Shown here: positions 9,093 through 19,735 of the stretch, piece after piece
How positions within the stretch are numbered: the first letter of the stretch is position 1
Layout of the letters: each line of letters opens with the position of its first letter
Source of the DNA: Suttonella sp. R2A3
Lineage (GTDB): Bacteria; Pseudomonadota; Gammaproteobacteria; Cardiobacteriales; Cardiobacteriaceae
Assembly (NCBI RefSeq): GCF_021513215.1
Contig: NZ_CP090975.1
Coordinates: 1,047,501 to 1,111,500 of the forward strand
Length of the DNA: 64,000 nucleotides
Direction of reading: 5' to 3'
Notes under the pieces: model-generated
The model's input: the letters and a program-made list of their open reading frames with translations, nothing else
What the model was told of the DNA's origin: nothing
Database searches by the model: none
Made by a program: the position numbers and the translations under genes

Positions 9093-9626
9093 ATGAGCCT
9101 AAACGACATTCCTGCCGGGGATAATCTGCCCGAAACATTTAACGCCATCATTGAAATTGCTGCTAATGCTGGGCCGGTCAAATACGAAATTGATAAAGAC
9201 AGTGGCACCCTGGCTGTTGATCGATTCTTACCTACAGCGATGTTCTACCCCGCCAATTATGGCTATATCCCGCACACACTCTGTGACGATGGTGATCCAT
9301 TAGATGTTTTGGTGCTTACCCCACACGCAGTTATGCCAGGCTGTTCTTTAGAAGCACGCGCACTTGGCGTGTTGCGTATGACCGATGAAAAAGGTGGCGA
9401 TGCAAAACTCCTCGCTGTGCCTACGGAAAAAAGTTGCCCAATGTACGCGCACTACCAATCATTAGACGACTTACCCCCGCTGACTCTTGAGCAAATTCGT
9501 CACTTTTTCGAACAATACAAAGCGTTAGAAAAAGGCAAATGGGCGAAAATTGACGGCTGGGGCGATAAAGCTGAAGCGATAACCGAAATCGAAAACAGCG
9601 TGAAGCTGTATCAGGAAAAAGGTTAA
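9093..9626 (+). CDS. ppa: inorganic pyrophosphatase (family I)
   Basis: Hydrolyses PPi released by biosynthetic reactions; soluble hexamer, Mg2+-dependent. It has 177 aa, close to the 176 of E. coli. The signature DGDPLDV is at 66-72, with preceding YPANYGYIPHT and later KSCPMYAH and FFEQYKALEKGKW. An AGGAG site precedes the ATG. RNase D starts 3 bp downstream, so the two are likely one operon. Confidence 0.97.
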   Translation: MSLNDIPAGDNLPETFNAIIEIAANAGPVKYEIDKDSGTLAVDRFLPTAMFYPANYGYIPHTLCDDGDPLDVLVLTPHAVMPGCSLEARALGVLRMTDEKGGDAKLLAVPTEKSCPMYAHYQSLDDLPPLTLEQIRHFFEQYKALEKGKWAKIDGWGDKAEAITEIENSVKLYQEKG

Positions 9627-9628
9627 AT

Positions 9629-10675
9629 ATGCATACTGCGTGGCGTTGGTCGGAAAATAAAGACGCTTTTGCCGATCGGCGCACGCTGTTCTACGACAGC
9701 GAATTTGTTCGTGAGCGCAGTTACTATCCGCAGCTTGCCTTAGTACAATGGCAAGTGAGCGGCCAAACGACCGCTGTCTTGTGTGATCCCTTAGAACAGA
9801 CCCCGCCTTGGCAGGCTTTAAACCAGCACAATGCGCCGATTGTGATGCACAGTGGCAGCCAAGATCTGGAATTAATCCGTCAGGAATCTGGCACATTACC
9901 GCAGCAAATTCGCGACACACAAATTGGTTTTGCCTTGTGTCACCCCAATCTAAGCGTCAGCTTCGCCGAGCTGGTTAAACATTATCTTGATATCGATGTC
10001 GATAAAAGCGCCACGCGCAGCGACTGGATCAAACGGCCATTGAACAATAAACAGCTCGATTATGCTGCCAACGACGTTGGGTTATTGGCACGTGTTTACC
10101 CCTTATTATGCGCTGAACTCAACCAACTCGGGCGATTGTCTTGGTGGGCAGAAGAATGTGCTGCGTTAAAACGCGCCGCTGTGCAACATCAACTAAGCCA
10201 ACCTTGGTATAAGCTCCGTCGCGCACCACAGCTCAAAGGCAGAGAAACAGCGGTTGCCGCGCTGCTGCACCAAATCCGTGAAGACCTCGCACGTGAACAC
10301 GACCAACCGCGGCGGCGTATTTTAGACGATGGCATTATTGTTGATATTGCCAAAAGCGCACCGCAACACATCGAAGACCTCGCCGAACACCTCAAACCCA
10401 AACACCTGTTGTTTACTCGACAAAATGAACTAATCGCCGGGCTCGCTAACATTGATCAGCAACCGTATCCGATCATCCCACGCAGCCCACGGCTTAATGC
10501 GCAGCAACGCCAACGCTACAACGAATTGGTTGATCGTTGCCAAACGCTTGCTGATAAGCTCAACATTCATCCTGATCTACTCACCACCCAGAAAAACCTT
10601 CGCGCCTTCTGTGCCGGTCAACCCAACAACTGCCGTATTGATCAAGGCTGGCGTAAGGTACTATTTGTTGATTAA
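9629..10675 (+). CDS. rnd: ribonuclease D
   Basis: 3'-5' exoribonuclease for tRNA and stable-RNA 3' maturation, 348 aa. The DEDD core is visible: FYDSEFVRERSYYPQLALVQ (Asp23, Glu25), HSGSQDLEL, and RPLNNKQLDYAANDVGLL in exo motif III with its Tyr. One or two HRDC domains fill the C-terminal half (about 205-345). It immediately follows ppa. An inverted repeat AACGATTT...AAATCGTT at 10710-10743, followed by a T-rich stretch, may end the transcript, but it is weak. Confidence 0.93.
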   Translation: MHTAWRWSENKDAFADRRTLFYDSEFVRERSYYPQLALVQWQVSGQTTAVLCDPLEQTPPWQALNQHNAPIVMHSGSQDLELIRQESGTLPQQIRDTQIGFALCHPNLSVSFAELVKHYLDIDVDKSATRSDWIKRPLNNKQLDYAANDVGLLARVYPLLCAELNQLGRLSWWAEECAALKRAAVQHQLSQPWYKLRRAPQLKGRETAVAALLHQIREDLAREHDQPRRRILDDGIIVDIAKSAPQHIEDLAEHLKPKHLLFTRQNELIAGLANIDQQPYPIIPRSPRLNAQQRQRYNELVDRCQTLADKLNIHPDLLTTQKNLRAFCAGQPNNCRIDQGWRKVLFVD

Positions 10676-10825
10676 CGCAGCTAGGCATTAATCAGCCATA
10701 GCGACACAAAACGATTTCTCAAATCATTGTTCATCAAATCGTTGTTTTATTAATCACAGTCTGTGGTGTTAATGTCAGGCAAGTTCTACTAGAATGAATC
10801 GTCTAACTTTCATCATCAGGCTATT

Positions 10826-12688
10826 ATGAAAAAAAATCGTTATCGCTCTAAGACGTCCACATCAGGACGCAATATGGCTGGTGCGCGTGCGCTATGGCGC
10901 GCAACCGGGATGACAGACAGCGACTTTGCTAAACCGATTGTGGCGGTGGTTAACTCGTTTACCCAGTTTGTTCCTGGTCACGTTCACCTCAAAGACCTCG
11001 GGCAAATGGTTGCGCGCGAAATCGAGAAAGCCGGCGCTGTAGCTAAAGAATTTAACACCATCGCCGTCGATGATGGGATCGCGATGGGTCATGACGGCAT
11101 GCTGTATTCACTGCCTTCACGCGACATCATCGCCGATAGCGTGGAATATATGGTTAACGCACATTGCGCAGATGCGATGATTTGTATCTCCAACTGCGAC
11201 AAGATTACCCCGGGGATGTTGATGGCGGCGATGCGCCTGAATATCCCTACGATTTTTGTCTCCGGCGGCCCGATGGAAGCGGGCAAAACCAAACTCGCTG
11301 AGCATGGACTTGATCTCGTTGATGCGATTGTGATGGCTGTTGACCCAACAGTGAGCGATGAAACCGTTGATGAAATCGAGCGTAGCGCTTGCCCAACCTG
11401 CGGTTCTTGCTCAGGGATGTTCACCGCTAACTCAATGAACTGCTTAACCGAAGTAATGGGGCTATCCTTACCCGGTAATGGCACACTGCTTGCCACCCAC
11501 GCTGACCGTCGCGAACTCTTCCTCGAGGCCGCAAGACAGATCGTTGCCAACTGCCGGCGCTATTATGATGAAGGAGATGACAGCGTGCTACCACGCAGCA
11601 TTGCCTCATTTGAAGCGTTTCAAAATGCGATGACGCTAGATATCGCGATGGGCGGCTCAACCAATACCATTTTGCACTTACTTGCCGCCGCGCAAGAAGC
11701 TAAGGTGAACTACACCCTCGCTGATATCGATGCGCTGTCGCGCAAAGTCCCGCAGCTGTGTAAGGTTGCACCGAATATCGAAACGTATCATATTGAAGAT
11801 GTGCACCGTGCCGGTGGGATTATGAATATCTTAGCCGAGCTAGACCGCGCAGGTATTCTCTTCAGTGACCTGCCAACAGTGCATGCGAGTACACTCAAAG
11901 AAGCGATTACCCATCATGATTTGATTGATGGGAGCGGTGGGGAAGCCATACGCCATTTTTATCTTGCCGGTCCTGCCGGCATCCCGAGCCAACAGGCTTT
12001 CAGTCAAGATTGTCGCTACCCGAGCTTGGACGAAGATCGCGAGCGCGGCTGTATCCGCAATATAGCGCATGCTTATGGTAGCGAAGGCGGGCTTGCGGTG
12101 CTCTTTGGCAACATTGCGCTCGACGGTTGTGTGGTTAAAACCGCCGGCGTTGATGAGTCAATCCATGTCTTTAGCGGCACCGCGCGGGTTTACGAAAGCC
12201 AAGACGCTGCGGTTAATGGTATTTTGAAAAAAGAAGTCCAAGCGGGCGATGTGGTGATTATTCGTTACGAAGGCCCGCGTGGCGGACCAGGCATGCAGGA
12301 AATGCTCTACCCCACCAGCTATCTTAAATCGATGGGGCTTGGTCAAGCTTGTGCACTGCTCACCGATGGACGATTTTCTGGTGGCACATCCGGCCTATCG
12401 ATTGGCCACGCATCACCTGAAGCAGCAGCCGGTGGTGCGATTGGTTTGGTTGAAAATGGCGACCGTATTGAGATTAACATCCCACAGCGTAGCATTAATC
12501 TCATGGTTGATGACGCGGAGCTTAACCGCCGTCGCAGCGAACAAGACGCCAAAGGCTGGCAACCGGCCGAACCGCGTGAACGCAAAGTCAGCACTGCCTT
12601 ACAAACCTATGCTTTACTTGCTACCAGCGCAGATAAAGGCGCCGTGCGCGATATAGCGCGTTTACAAGCACTCAGTAAGAACGTTTAA
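10826..12688 (+). CDS. ilvD: dihydroxy-acid dehydratase
   Basis: Fe-S enzyme that dehydrates dihydroxy-isovalerate and its methyl analogue to the 2-keto acids in valine, leucine and isoleucine synthesis. It has 620 aa, full length. Cluster ligands and substrate motifs: [11 protein letters not shown] (Cys124), [19 protein letters not shown] around 192-210, GGSTNT, and the C-terminal [10 protein letters not shown]. It is a single gene with its own 150-bp upstream region and a strong terminator. No leucine/isoleucine-rich leader peptide is evident upstream. Confidence 0.97.
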   Translation: MKKNRYRSKTSTSGRNMAGARALWRATGMTDSDFAKPIVAVVNSFTQFVPGHVHLKDLGQMVAREIEKAGAVAKEFNTIAVDDGIAMGHDGMLYSLPSRDIIADSVEYMVNAHCADAMICISNCDKITPGMLMAAMRLNIPTIFVSGGPMEAGKTKLAEHGLDLVDAIVMAVDPTVSDETVDEIERSACPTCGSCSGMFTANSMNCLTEVMGLSLPGNGTLLATHADRRELFLEAARQIVANCRRYYDEGDDSVLPRSIASFEAFQNAMTLDIAMGGSTNTILHLLAAAQEAKVNYTLADIDALSRKVPQLCKVAPNIETYHIEDVHRAGGIMNILAELDRAGILFSDLPTVHASTLKEAITHHDLIDGSGGEAIRHFYLAGPAGIPSQQAFSQDCRYPSLDEDRERGCIRNIAHAYGSEGGLAVLFGNIALDGCVVKTAGVDESIHVFSGTARVYESQDAAVNGILKKEVQAGDVVIIRYEGPRGGPGMQEMLYPTSYLKSMGLGQACALLTDGRFSGGTSGLSIGHASPEAAAGGAIGLVENGDRIEINIPQRSINLMVDDAELNRRRSEQDAKGWQPAEPRERKVSTALQTYALLATSADKGAVRDIARLQALSKNV

Positions 12689-12700
12689 TACGGATATAAA

Positions 12701-12736
12701 AAAAAGCCCCACAAACAAACTGTTTATGGGGCTTTA
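12701..12736. terminator. intrinsic terminator between ilvD and groEL
   Basis: GCCCCA(c)...(t)TGGGGC stem with A-tract on the left and TTT on the right, placed between convergent ilvD and groEL. It is usable from the ilvD side; the A8 on the left gives a U-tract for transcripts from groEL as well. Confidence 0.85.
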
Positions 12737-12766
12737 CTGACAGGGGTCAGCGTGGTGGGGTCATGA

Positions 12767-14428
<1,662 letters not shown>

Positions 14429-14471
14429 CTAAACTCCTTAAAATAAAAATTCTGTATGAGGTTGGTTGCGC

Positions 14472-14759
14472 TTAACCAATAACTGCGAAAATTTCGTCTT
14501 CGCGCATGATGATGTATTCCTCACCATTGACCTTAACTTCTGAGCCAGAGAATTTACCGAACAGGATTTTATCCCCAGCTTTAACGTCTAATGGACGCAC
14601 TTCGCCGTTATCCAGCTTTTTACCATTACCTACAGCAATCACCTCACCTTGTGATGGTTTTTCTGCTGCACTGCCTGGTAGCACAATCCCACCAGCAGTT
14701 TTAGTCTCTTCTTCCTGGCGCTTAACGATCACACGATCATGTAAAGGACGCAGATTCAT
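14472..14759 (-). CDS. groES: co-chaperonin GroES
   Basis: Seven-subunit lid of the GroEL cage, 95 aa. [14 protein letters not shown] is the standard N-terminus; [17 protein letters not shown] covers the mobile loop; the protein ends EDEIFAVIG. The start at 14759 is set by GAGGAG upstream; an in-frame codon five residues earlier lacks a site. First gene of the heat-shock operon. Confidence 0.98.
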   Translation of the reverse strand: MNLRPLHDRVIVKRQEEETKTAGGIVLPGSAAEKPSQGEVIAVGNGKKLDNGEVRPLDVKAGDKILFGKFSGSEVKVNGEEYIIMREDEIFAVIG

Positions 14760-14821
14760 AAAAATACTCCTCAAATCAAAAAAATTCCGGTGGTCGCACC
14801 GGGCGTTAAACCTATGAGCCT

Positions 14822-14849
14822 AGATCGGGTCGGCCTGTGTTTTTTCAAG
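14822..14849 (-). promoter_or_regulatory. sigma-32 (RpoH) type promoter of groESL
   Basis: On the minus strand CTTGAAA (14849-14843) is followed by 13 bp and CCCGATCT (14829-14822). The heat-shock consensus is CTTGAAA, 11-16 bp, CCCCATnT. It lies about 63 bp upstream of the groES start. No CIRCE element (TTAGCACTC-type inverted repeat) is visible, which argues for RpoH rather than HrcA control. Confidence 0.82.
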
Positions 14850-14993
14850 AAAGATTAACTATATTTAATGATAAGAATGGTACTCCCTTTGCTCCTTTAT
14901 TTACCTAAGACCACCCATCGACAAACCGCTTTGTCACAATACAATACGGCGATTTATGGCATCATGCGTCTATGCACATTTTCTGGAGTAGCG

Positions 14994-15176
14994 ATGAGCT
15001 ATCAATACCGCCTCCCAGCAAACTCACACAGCCCAGCTGTAAGTTATATCTTATGGATTTTTGGCTTTATTGGTGCGCACCGCTTTTATTACGGCAAAAC
15101 CCTCAGTGGCGTGGTGTATTTTTTCACCCTAAATGAACAAATTACCGAAATCCATCACAAACAAGGACACCGTTAA
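14994..15176 (+). pseudogene. TM2-domain membrane protein with internal deletion
   Basis: The 60-residue product starts MSYQYRLPANSHSPAVSYIL and contains one half of a TM2 domain: WIFGFIGAHRFYYGKTLSGVVYFFT. It then jumps straight to LNEQITEIHHKQ. From memory, full gammaproteobacterial homologues have two TM2 modules and end DFWTLNEQ-like, so about 70-80 residues seem to be missing in frame between FFT and LNEQ. What remains cannot form the usual four-helix protein. The ATG has TGGAG upstream, and its stop overlaps the next ATG (TAATG). The deletion is inferred from remembered family architecture, not from an alignment. Confidence 0.65.
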
Positions 15177-15823
15177 TGCCGGCGATTTATATCATCCGTC
15201 ACGCAGAGAGCACCACTAACATCGGCGAGCTATCGCGTCCCAACCCTGTTGTACCATTAACCACCAAAGGTCGCGAACAAGCACGCAAACTCGCGGAACG
15301 GCTAACAATCGAGCCGAGCGAGGTGATCGTTTCTGAATTTATCCGTACCCGCCAAACGGCACAACCCTGGCTCGATAAATTAGGTTTAGACGCACGTGAG
15401 GATGGCCTAATCAATGAATTCAACATGCTGGGTTATAGCATGGTTGAAGGGATGACTGGTGAGCAGCGTCGCCCGATCGCTTCGCGCTATTGGCGCAAAG
15501 CGGATTTGAACGCACGTTGTGGGGAAGACGGCGAAACGTTTAACGAATTTACCACGCGGGTGAACAAGTTTTTGAACACCTTAGCTGAGCGCCGCGATAA
15601 CAGCGTTTTATTCTCCCATGGGATGTTTATTCGTTTGCTGATGTGGCGCTTACTCGGCTACCCAATGCACACCGCGCATCACCTCAAGCTATTCCAGAAT
15701 TTTCACCAAGGCTCACAAGTGCACAACACAGCCGTATTTCGCCTGCATTGGCAAACAGGCCGTGAAGACGCCGCGATCCGCATTTTGCCGCAGTTCACCC
15801 CGGAAGCGTTTATAACCCGTTAA
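15176..15823 (+). CDS. histidine phosphatase (phosphoglycerate-mutase-like)
   Basis: Cytosolic phosphatase of histidine branch 1, 215 aa. The catalytic RHAE motif is at residues 8-11 (nucleophile His9); TTKGREQARKLAERL and FIRTRQTAQPW follow as in the family; the second catalytic His is in LFSHGMFIR. The substrate is unknown, since the branch covers mutases, sugar phosphatases and SixA-like proteins. Its start overlaps the stop of the deleted TM2 gene, suggesting coupled translation. Confidence 0.85.
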   Translation: MPAIYIIRHAESTTNIGELSRPNPVVPLTTKGREQARKLAERLTIEPSEVIVSEFIRTRQTAQPWLDKLGLDAREDGLINEFNMLGYSMVEGMTGEQRRPIASRYWRKADLNARCGEDGETFNEFTTRVNKFLNTLAERRDNSVLFSHGMFIRLLMWRLLGYPMHTAHHLKLFQNFHQGSQVHNTAVFRLHWQTGREDAAIRILPQFTPEAFITR

Positions 15824-15850
15824 ACAGCAACCTGACTAACGCAACACTCG

Positions 15851-16909
15851 CTATTTCTGGGCGTCCTGGCGAGCTTTAGAAGCTTTTGCTAAGCGCTCAA
15901 GCATGATCACAGTTTCATCCCAACCAATACAGGCATCAGTAATACTTTGCCCATAGGTCGCCGCCTTACCATCAACCAGTTTTTGATTACCTTCGACCAA
16001 GTGGCTTTCTACCATCACCCCAAAAATCGATTGGTTGCCGGCTTCGATCTGCGTACACACATCCTCCGCGACATTCTTCTGCTTGCGATGATCTTTAAGG
16101 CTGTTGGCATGGCTGAAATCAATCATGATTTTTTCAGCTAACCCAGATTTAGCGAGCTGCGCTTCAACGTCTGCAACATCTTGCGCACTATAATTAGGTT
16201 CGCGCCCACCGCGCAGGATAATGTGCGCATCTTCGTTGCCAGTGGTTTCAACAATCGCCGAATGACCAAATTTGGTGACCGATAAGAATGAATGTGGTGC
16301 GTTCGCCGAACCAATCGCGTCAATCGCAATTTGCACATTCCCATTGGTGCCGTTTTTAAACCCTACTGGACACGACAAGCCCGAGGCCAACTGACGATGC
16401 ACCTGACTTTCTGTGGTGCGCGCACCAATCGCACCCCAAGCCACCAAATCGGCGATATATTGTGGGGTGATCATATCGAGGTATTCGACAGCCACTGGCA
16501 TACCTTGTTCGTTTAAATCGAGCAACAGTTTGCGCGCCATACGCAGCCCATCGTTGATCGCGTAGGTATCATTTAAATGCGGATCGTTGAGCAACCCTTT
16601 CCAGCCAACCGTGGTGCGTGGCTTTTCAAAATACACCCGCATAACGATCTCTAATTGATCCTGGTATTGCTCGCGTAAAGGTAACAAGCGCTCAGCGTAT
16701 TCAAGTGCTGCACGAATATCATGAATCGAACATGGCCCAACAATCACCAACAACCGTGAATCATCATCACGCAGCATATTATGGATACTCCGCCGCGTTC
16801 GATACGTCGTTTCAACAGCCTCCGCGGTCAACGGAAACTTTTCCATTAACGCCACTGGCGGTAACAATTGCTTAATATCCTTAATTCGCACGTCGTCGGT
16901 TTGATGCAT
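15851..16909 (-). CDS. 3-deoxy-7-phosphoheptulonate synthase (class I DAHP synthase)
   Basis: First step of the shikimate pathway: PEP plus erythrose-4-phosphate to DAHP. It has 352 aa. Conserved stretches: RLLVIVGPCSIHD (substrate Cys/His region), YFEKPRTTVGWKGL, GARTTESQVHR, GFKNGTNG and IDFSHANS. Whether it is the Phe-, Tyr- or Trp-sensitive type (AroG/F/H) cannot be told here. It is a single gene, convergent with the histidine phosphatase. Confidence 0.95.
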   Translation of the reverse strand: MHQTDDVRIKDIKQLLPPVALMEKFPLTAEAVETTYRTRRSIHNMLRDDDSRLLVIVGPCSIHDIRAALEYAERLLPLREQYQDQLEIVMRVYFEKPRTTVGWKGLLNDPHLNDTYAINDGLRMARKLLLDLNEQGMPVAVEYLDMITPQYIADLVAWGAIGARTTESQVHRQLASGLSCPVGFKNGTNGNVQIAIDAIGSANAPHSFLSVTKFGHSAIVETTGNEDAHIILRGGREPNYSAQDVADVEAQLAKSGLAEKIMIDFSHANSLKDHRKQKNVAEDVCTQIEAGNQSIFGVMVESHLVEGNQKLVDGKAATYGQSITDACIGWDETVIMLERLAKASKARQDAQK

Positions 16910-17005
16910 GTTTGATCCTCATGAAGATGCAAAGGGTTAAACTTACCGCAATCGGGCTTAATATGATAGAGTTATTCTGTTTTTTCACGCAAAGGGATCT
17001 TTTAT

Positions 17006-18271
17006 ATGACTGAGATTGTCATTCTCGAAGGTCGTCGCACGCCATTTGTTCGTGCGCATGGCCGGTTTAAAAAATTCAGTAATCTAGAACTCGCCACCCA
17101 CAGCGTTAAAGCGCTGGTCAAGGACAGCGGCATTGACCCAGAAAAACTCGGCGCATTAATCTACGGGCACGTGGTGCTTGATCCGCGAGTGCCGCATTTA
17201 GCGCGTGAAGTCGTTTTACAAAGCGGACTACCGGCCTCTATTCGGGCGGTTTCACTCAATGATAACTGTATCAGTGCGCTTTCTGCTGCCGAGTATGGCG
17301 TGTGGATGCTACAAAATACCGACCGTGAGTACGCGATTATTGGTGGGGTTGAATCGATGTCAAACCCGGCGCTGATGTTTTCTGACAGCGCGCGACGCAT
17401 TTTCCTAAACGCCAATTTTGCACGCTCAACTGGTGAGCGGATTAAAACGTTCTTAAAATTACGCCCGCGCCATTTTGCGCCTAAAGCCCCTGGGGTGAAA
17501 GAGCCGTCAACCGGCAAGTCGATGGGTGAGCACTGTGAGGACATGGTCAAAGAATGGCATATTGGCCGTGAAGCGCAGGACGAAATCGCCTTTAACAGCC
17601 ACCAAAATGCCGCTTATGCAACACAACGTGGCCCGCTGAAAGATGAAATTGCCGCCTTAGATGGCTTGGATCACGACGATACGATCCGTGCTGACACCAC
17701 CTTAGCAAAACTAGCCAAACTACGCCCGGCTTTTGACAAGTCTGGCTCTGGCACCATCACTGCCGGATCGTCTAGCCCACTCACTGATGGCGCAGCGAGC
17801 ACTTTAATCGCGACGCGTGAAGCGGCTGAGCGTGATGGATTTACCCCGCTTGCAGTGATTAAAGATATGGAATTTGCAGGCATCCTACCTGAAGAAGGAT
17901 TATTGATGGCGCCAGCGCTCACTGTACCACGCTTGCTCAAGCGCCAAAACTTGACCTTAGAAGACATCGATATTTTCGAAATCCATGAAGCCTTTGCTGG
18001 GCAAGTTCTGTGCAACATCAAGGCTTGGGAAGAAGGCTGGAAAGAGCCAGCGATCGGCAAAGTGGATCGTGAAAAGCTCAATATCTACGGCGGTTCTATT
18101 GCCCTAGGTCATCCATTTGCGGCCACCGGTGCGCGCATCATGACCACCCTGTCTCACGAGCTCAAACGCAGCGGTAAACGTTATGGGTTGATCAGTATTT
18201 GTGGGGCGGGCGCAACCGCTGGCGCATTCTTGCTTGAAAACCCTAACGCGGGTGGTAAGAAAGAAGCCTAA
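17006..18271 (+). CDS. acetyl-CoA C-acyltransferase (FadI-like thiolase)
   Basis: Cleaves 3-ketoacyl-CoA with CoA in beta-oxidation. It has 421 aa, like anaerobic FadI and trifunctional-beta chains. Catalytic residues: Cys88 in LNDNCISAL, His in EIHEAFAGQ, His in ALGHPFAATGAR and Cys in SICGAGATAG. A hydrophobic/basic insert near 130-165 (RIKTFLKLRPRHFAPKAP) is the loop typical of this subfamily. AGGGA ribosome site before the ATG. No fadJ partner is adjacent, so the pathway context is incomplete in this window. Confidence 0.9.
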   Translation: MTEIVILEGRRTPFVRAHGRFKKFSNLELATHSVKALVKDSGIDPEKLGALIYGHVVLDPRVPHLAREVVLQSGLPASIRAVSLNDNCISALSAAEYGVWMLQNTDREYAIIGGVESMSNPALMFSDSARRIFLNANFARSTGERIKTFLKLRPRHFAPKAPGVKEPSTGKSMGEHCEDMVKEWHIGREAQDEIAFNSHQNAAYATQRGPLKDEIAALDGLDHDDTIRADTTLAKLAKLRPAFDKSGSGTITAGSSSPLTDGAASTLIATREAAERDGFTPLAVIKDMEFAGILPEEGLLMAPALTVPRLLKRQNLTLEDIDIFEIHEAFAGQVLCNIKAWEEGWKEPAIGKVDREKLNIYGGSIALGHPFAATGARIMTTLSHELKRSGKRYGLISICGAGATAGAFLLENPNAGGKKEA

Positions 18272-18871
18272 CTAACTGGCCAAAAGCAGCAATTGATCGT
18301 GCAAACGATCTAATTGCTGCTCGCTTGCTTGCCGGCTACCGCCATTATCAATCACAAAATTTGTCTGGCGTAGCCGGTCAAAGCGGGAAAGCTGCGCAGC
18401 GAGCATCCGTCTAATTGCCGATTCTTCTGCGCCATCGCGTGCCATCGCACGCGTTAGCTGCGTGGCTTCATCGACATCAATTACCACTACAGCTTGGCAG
18501 TGCAAGTGTAAGTGGTTTTCAAACAGTAGCGGCACACTCAATATTTGATAAGGCTGCGCACCAGCACTTTGCTCAATACGCTCAAGCATCAGCGTGCGAA
18601 TGCGTGGGTGGGTGATCGTATTCAGCGCTTCACGAACCGCATCATCAGCAAGCATCATCGCGCGTAGCTTAGCGCGATCAAGCGCACCTTGGGTGTTCAA
18701 CACTTGCGCACCAAAGGCTGTAACAATCGCTGACAATCCTTCTGAGCCTGGCTGCACGACTTCGCGCGCAATCACATCAGCGTCAACCACGGCCGCGTCA
18801 TACTGATTATGCAGATAATCACTGCAAAAGGTTTTGCCGCTCGCAATACCGCCAGTCAAGCCAACAATCAT
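18272..18871 (-). CDS. coaE: dephospho-CoA kinase
   Basis: Phosphorylates dephospho-CoA, the last step of CoA synthesis. It has 199 aa. P-loop GLTGGIASGKT (4-14), DADVIAREVV, and HPRIR as the CoA-domain motif. It is the last gene of the minus-strand run pilB-pilC-pilD-coaE, an order common in gammaproteobacteria. Its stop abuts the thiolase stop with no spacer. Confidence 0.96.
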   Translation of the reverse strand: MIVGLTGGIASGKTFCSDYLHNQYDAAVVDADVIAREVVQPGSEGLSAIVTAFGAQVLNTQGALDRAKLRAMMLADDAVREALNTITHPRIRTLMLERIEQSAGAQPYQILSVPLLFENHLHLHCQAVVVIDVDEATQLTRAMARDGAEESAIRRMLAAQLSRFDRLRQTNFVIDNGGSRQASEQQLDRLHDQLLLLAS

Positions 18872-18883
18872 CGCAGGCCGCGC

Positions 18884-19735
18884 TTAATACGAACCATAAA
18901 GCAACGCTTCAACGCTGTTGCCATACATAAACACCAACCAGCCGGCTGCGGCAAGATAAGGGCCAAAGGCCATCGGTATCCCGCGACCTAAGCGACTAAT
19001 CAGCGCAAAAATCAGCCCACAAATCGCGGCCATAAAGAGAATAATCGGCAACATATACGCGCCTTGAAACGCACACAGCGCAGCCAGTAGCTTAAAATCG
19101 CCATATCCCATACCTTCACGGCCAGTCACGAGCTTAAACGCCCAATAGACTACCCACAAACTCATATAGCCGACCATTGCACCAATGACACTCTCCTCCA
19201 AGGAAACAAATAGCCCTAAAAGCCCGGCGATGATGCCTAGCCACATCAGTGGCAAAGTGAGAATATCGGGCAATAATTGGCTTTCAGCGTCGATAAACAC
19301 TAACGCGATCAATGTCCATGTAAATATCAAAGCGAAACCGAGCTGCATCGGCTCTGGATACTGCAAAACCACCAATATACTCAGCACCATAGTCAGCAAC
19401 TCAACCACTAGATAGCGTAATGAAATCGACTCACCACAGCTGGTGCAGCGACCACGTTGCACCAAATAGCTCAAGATGGGAATATTTTGCCAGGCACGGA
19501 TGCCATGCCCACAATGTGGACACGCTGAAGGCGGGTAAAACAAATTAAAACGCCCTTCTTTAACTTCAGAGGGATCCACCCCTTCAACGACGGCGCGCGC
19601 ATAAGCTTGTTCATCTCGTTCCATCATATGCGGCAGACGATAAATCACCACGTTTAGGAAGCTTCCAACCACCAAGCCGAGCAGACCGACTAAGATGATT
19701 CCTGGTGCGCTTTGTAAAAATTCGATGGATAACAT
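18884..19735 (-). CDS. pilD: type IV prepilin peptidase / N-methyltransferase
   Basis: Inner-membrane aspartyl protease that cuts prepilin leaders after Gly and methylates the new Phe1. It has 283 aa. The cytoplasmic zinc-type loop has CPHCG (Cys72, Cys75) and CTSCG (Cys97, Cys100). The catalytic Asp pair is Asp149 (FIDAE) and Asp213 (GYGDFK). About eight hydrophobic helices. Its start overlaps the pilC stop (TAATG), so translation is coupled. Substrates in this window would be the two pilins at 40402-41373. Confidence 0.96.
   Translation of the reverse strand: MLSIEFLQSAPGIILVGLLGLVVGSFLNVVIYRLPHMMERDEQAYARAVVEGVDPSEVKEGRFNLFYPPSACPHCGHGIRAWQNIPILSYLVQRGRCTSCGESISLRYLVVELLTMVLSILVVLQYPEPMQLGFALIFTWTLIALVFIDAESQLLPDILTLPLMWLGIIAGLLGLFVSLEESVIGAMVGYMSLWVVYWAFKLVTGREGMGYGDFKLLAALCAFQGAYMLPIILFMAAICGLIFALISRLGRGIPMAFGPYLAAAGWLVFMYGNSVEALLYGSY

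Noticed and set aside
10710-10743. AACGATTT / AAATCGTT inverted repeat after rnd as terminator
   Set aside because: A/T-rich, long loop, poor T-tract; mentioned only in the rnd entry.
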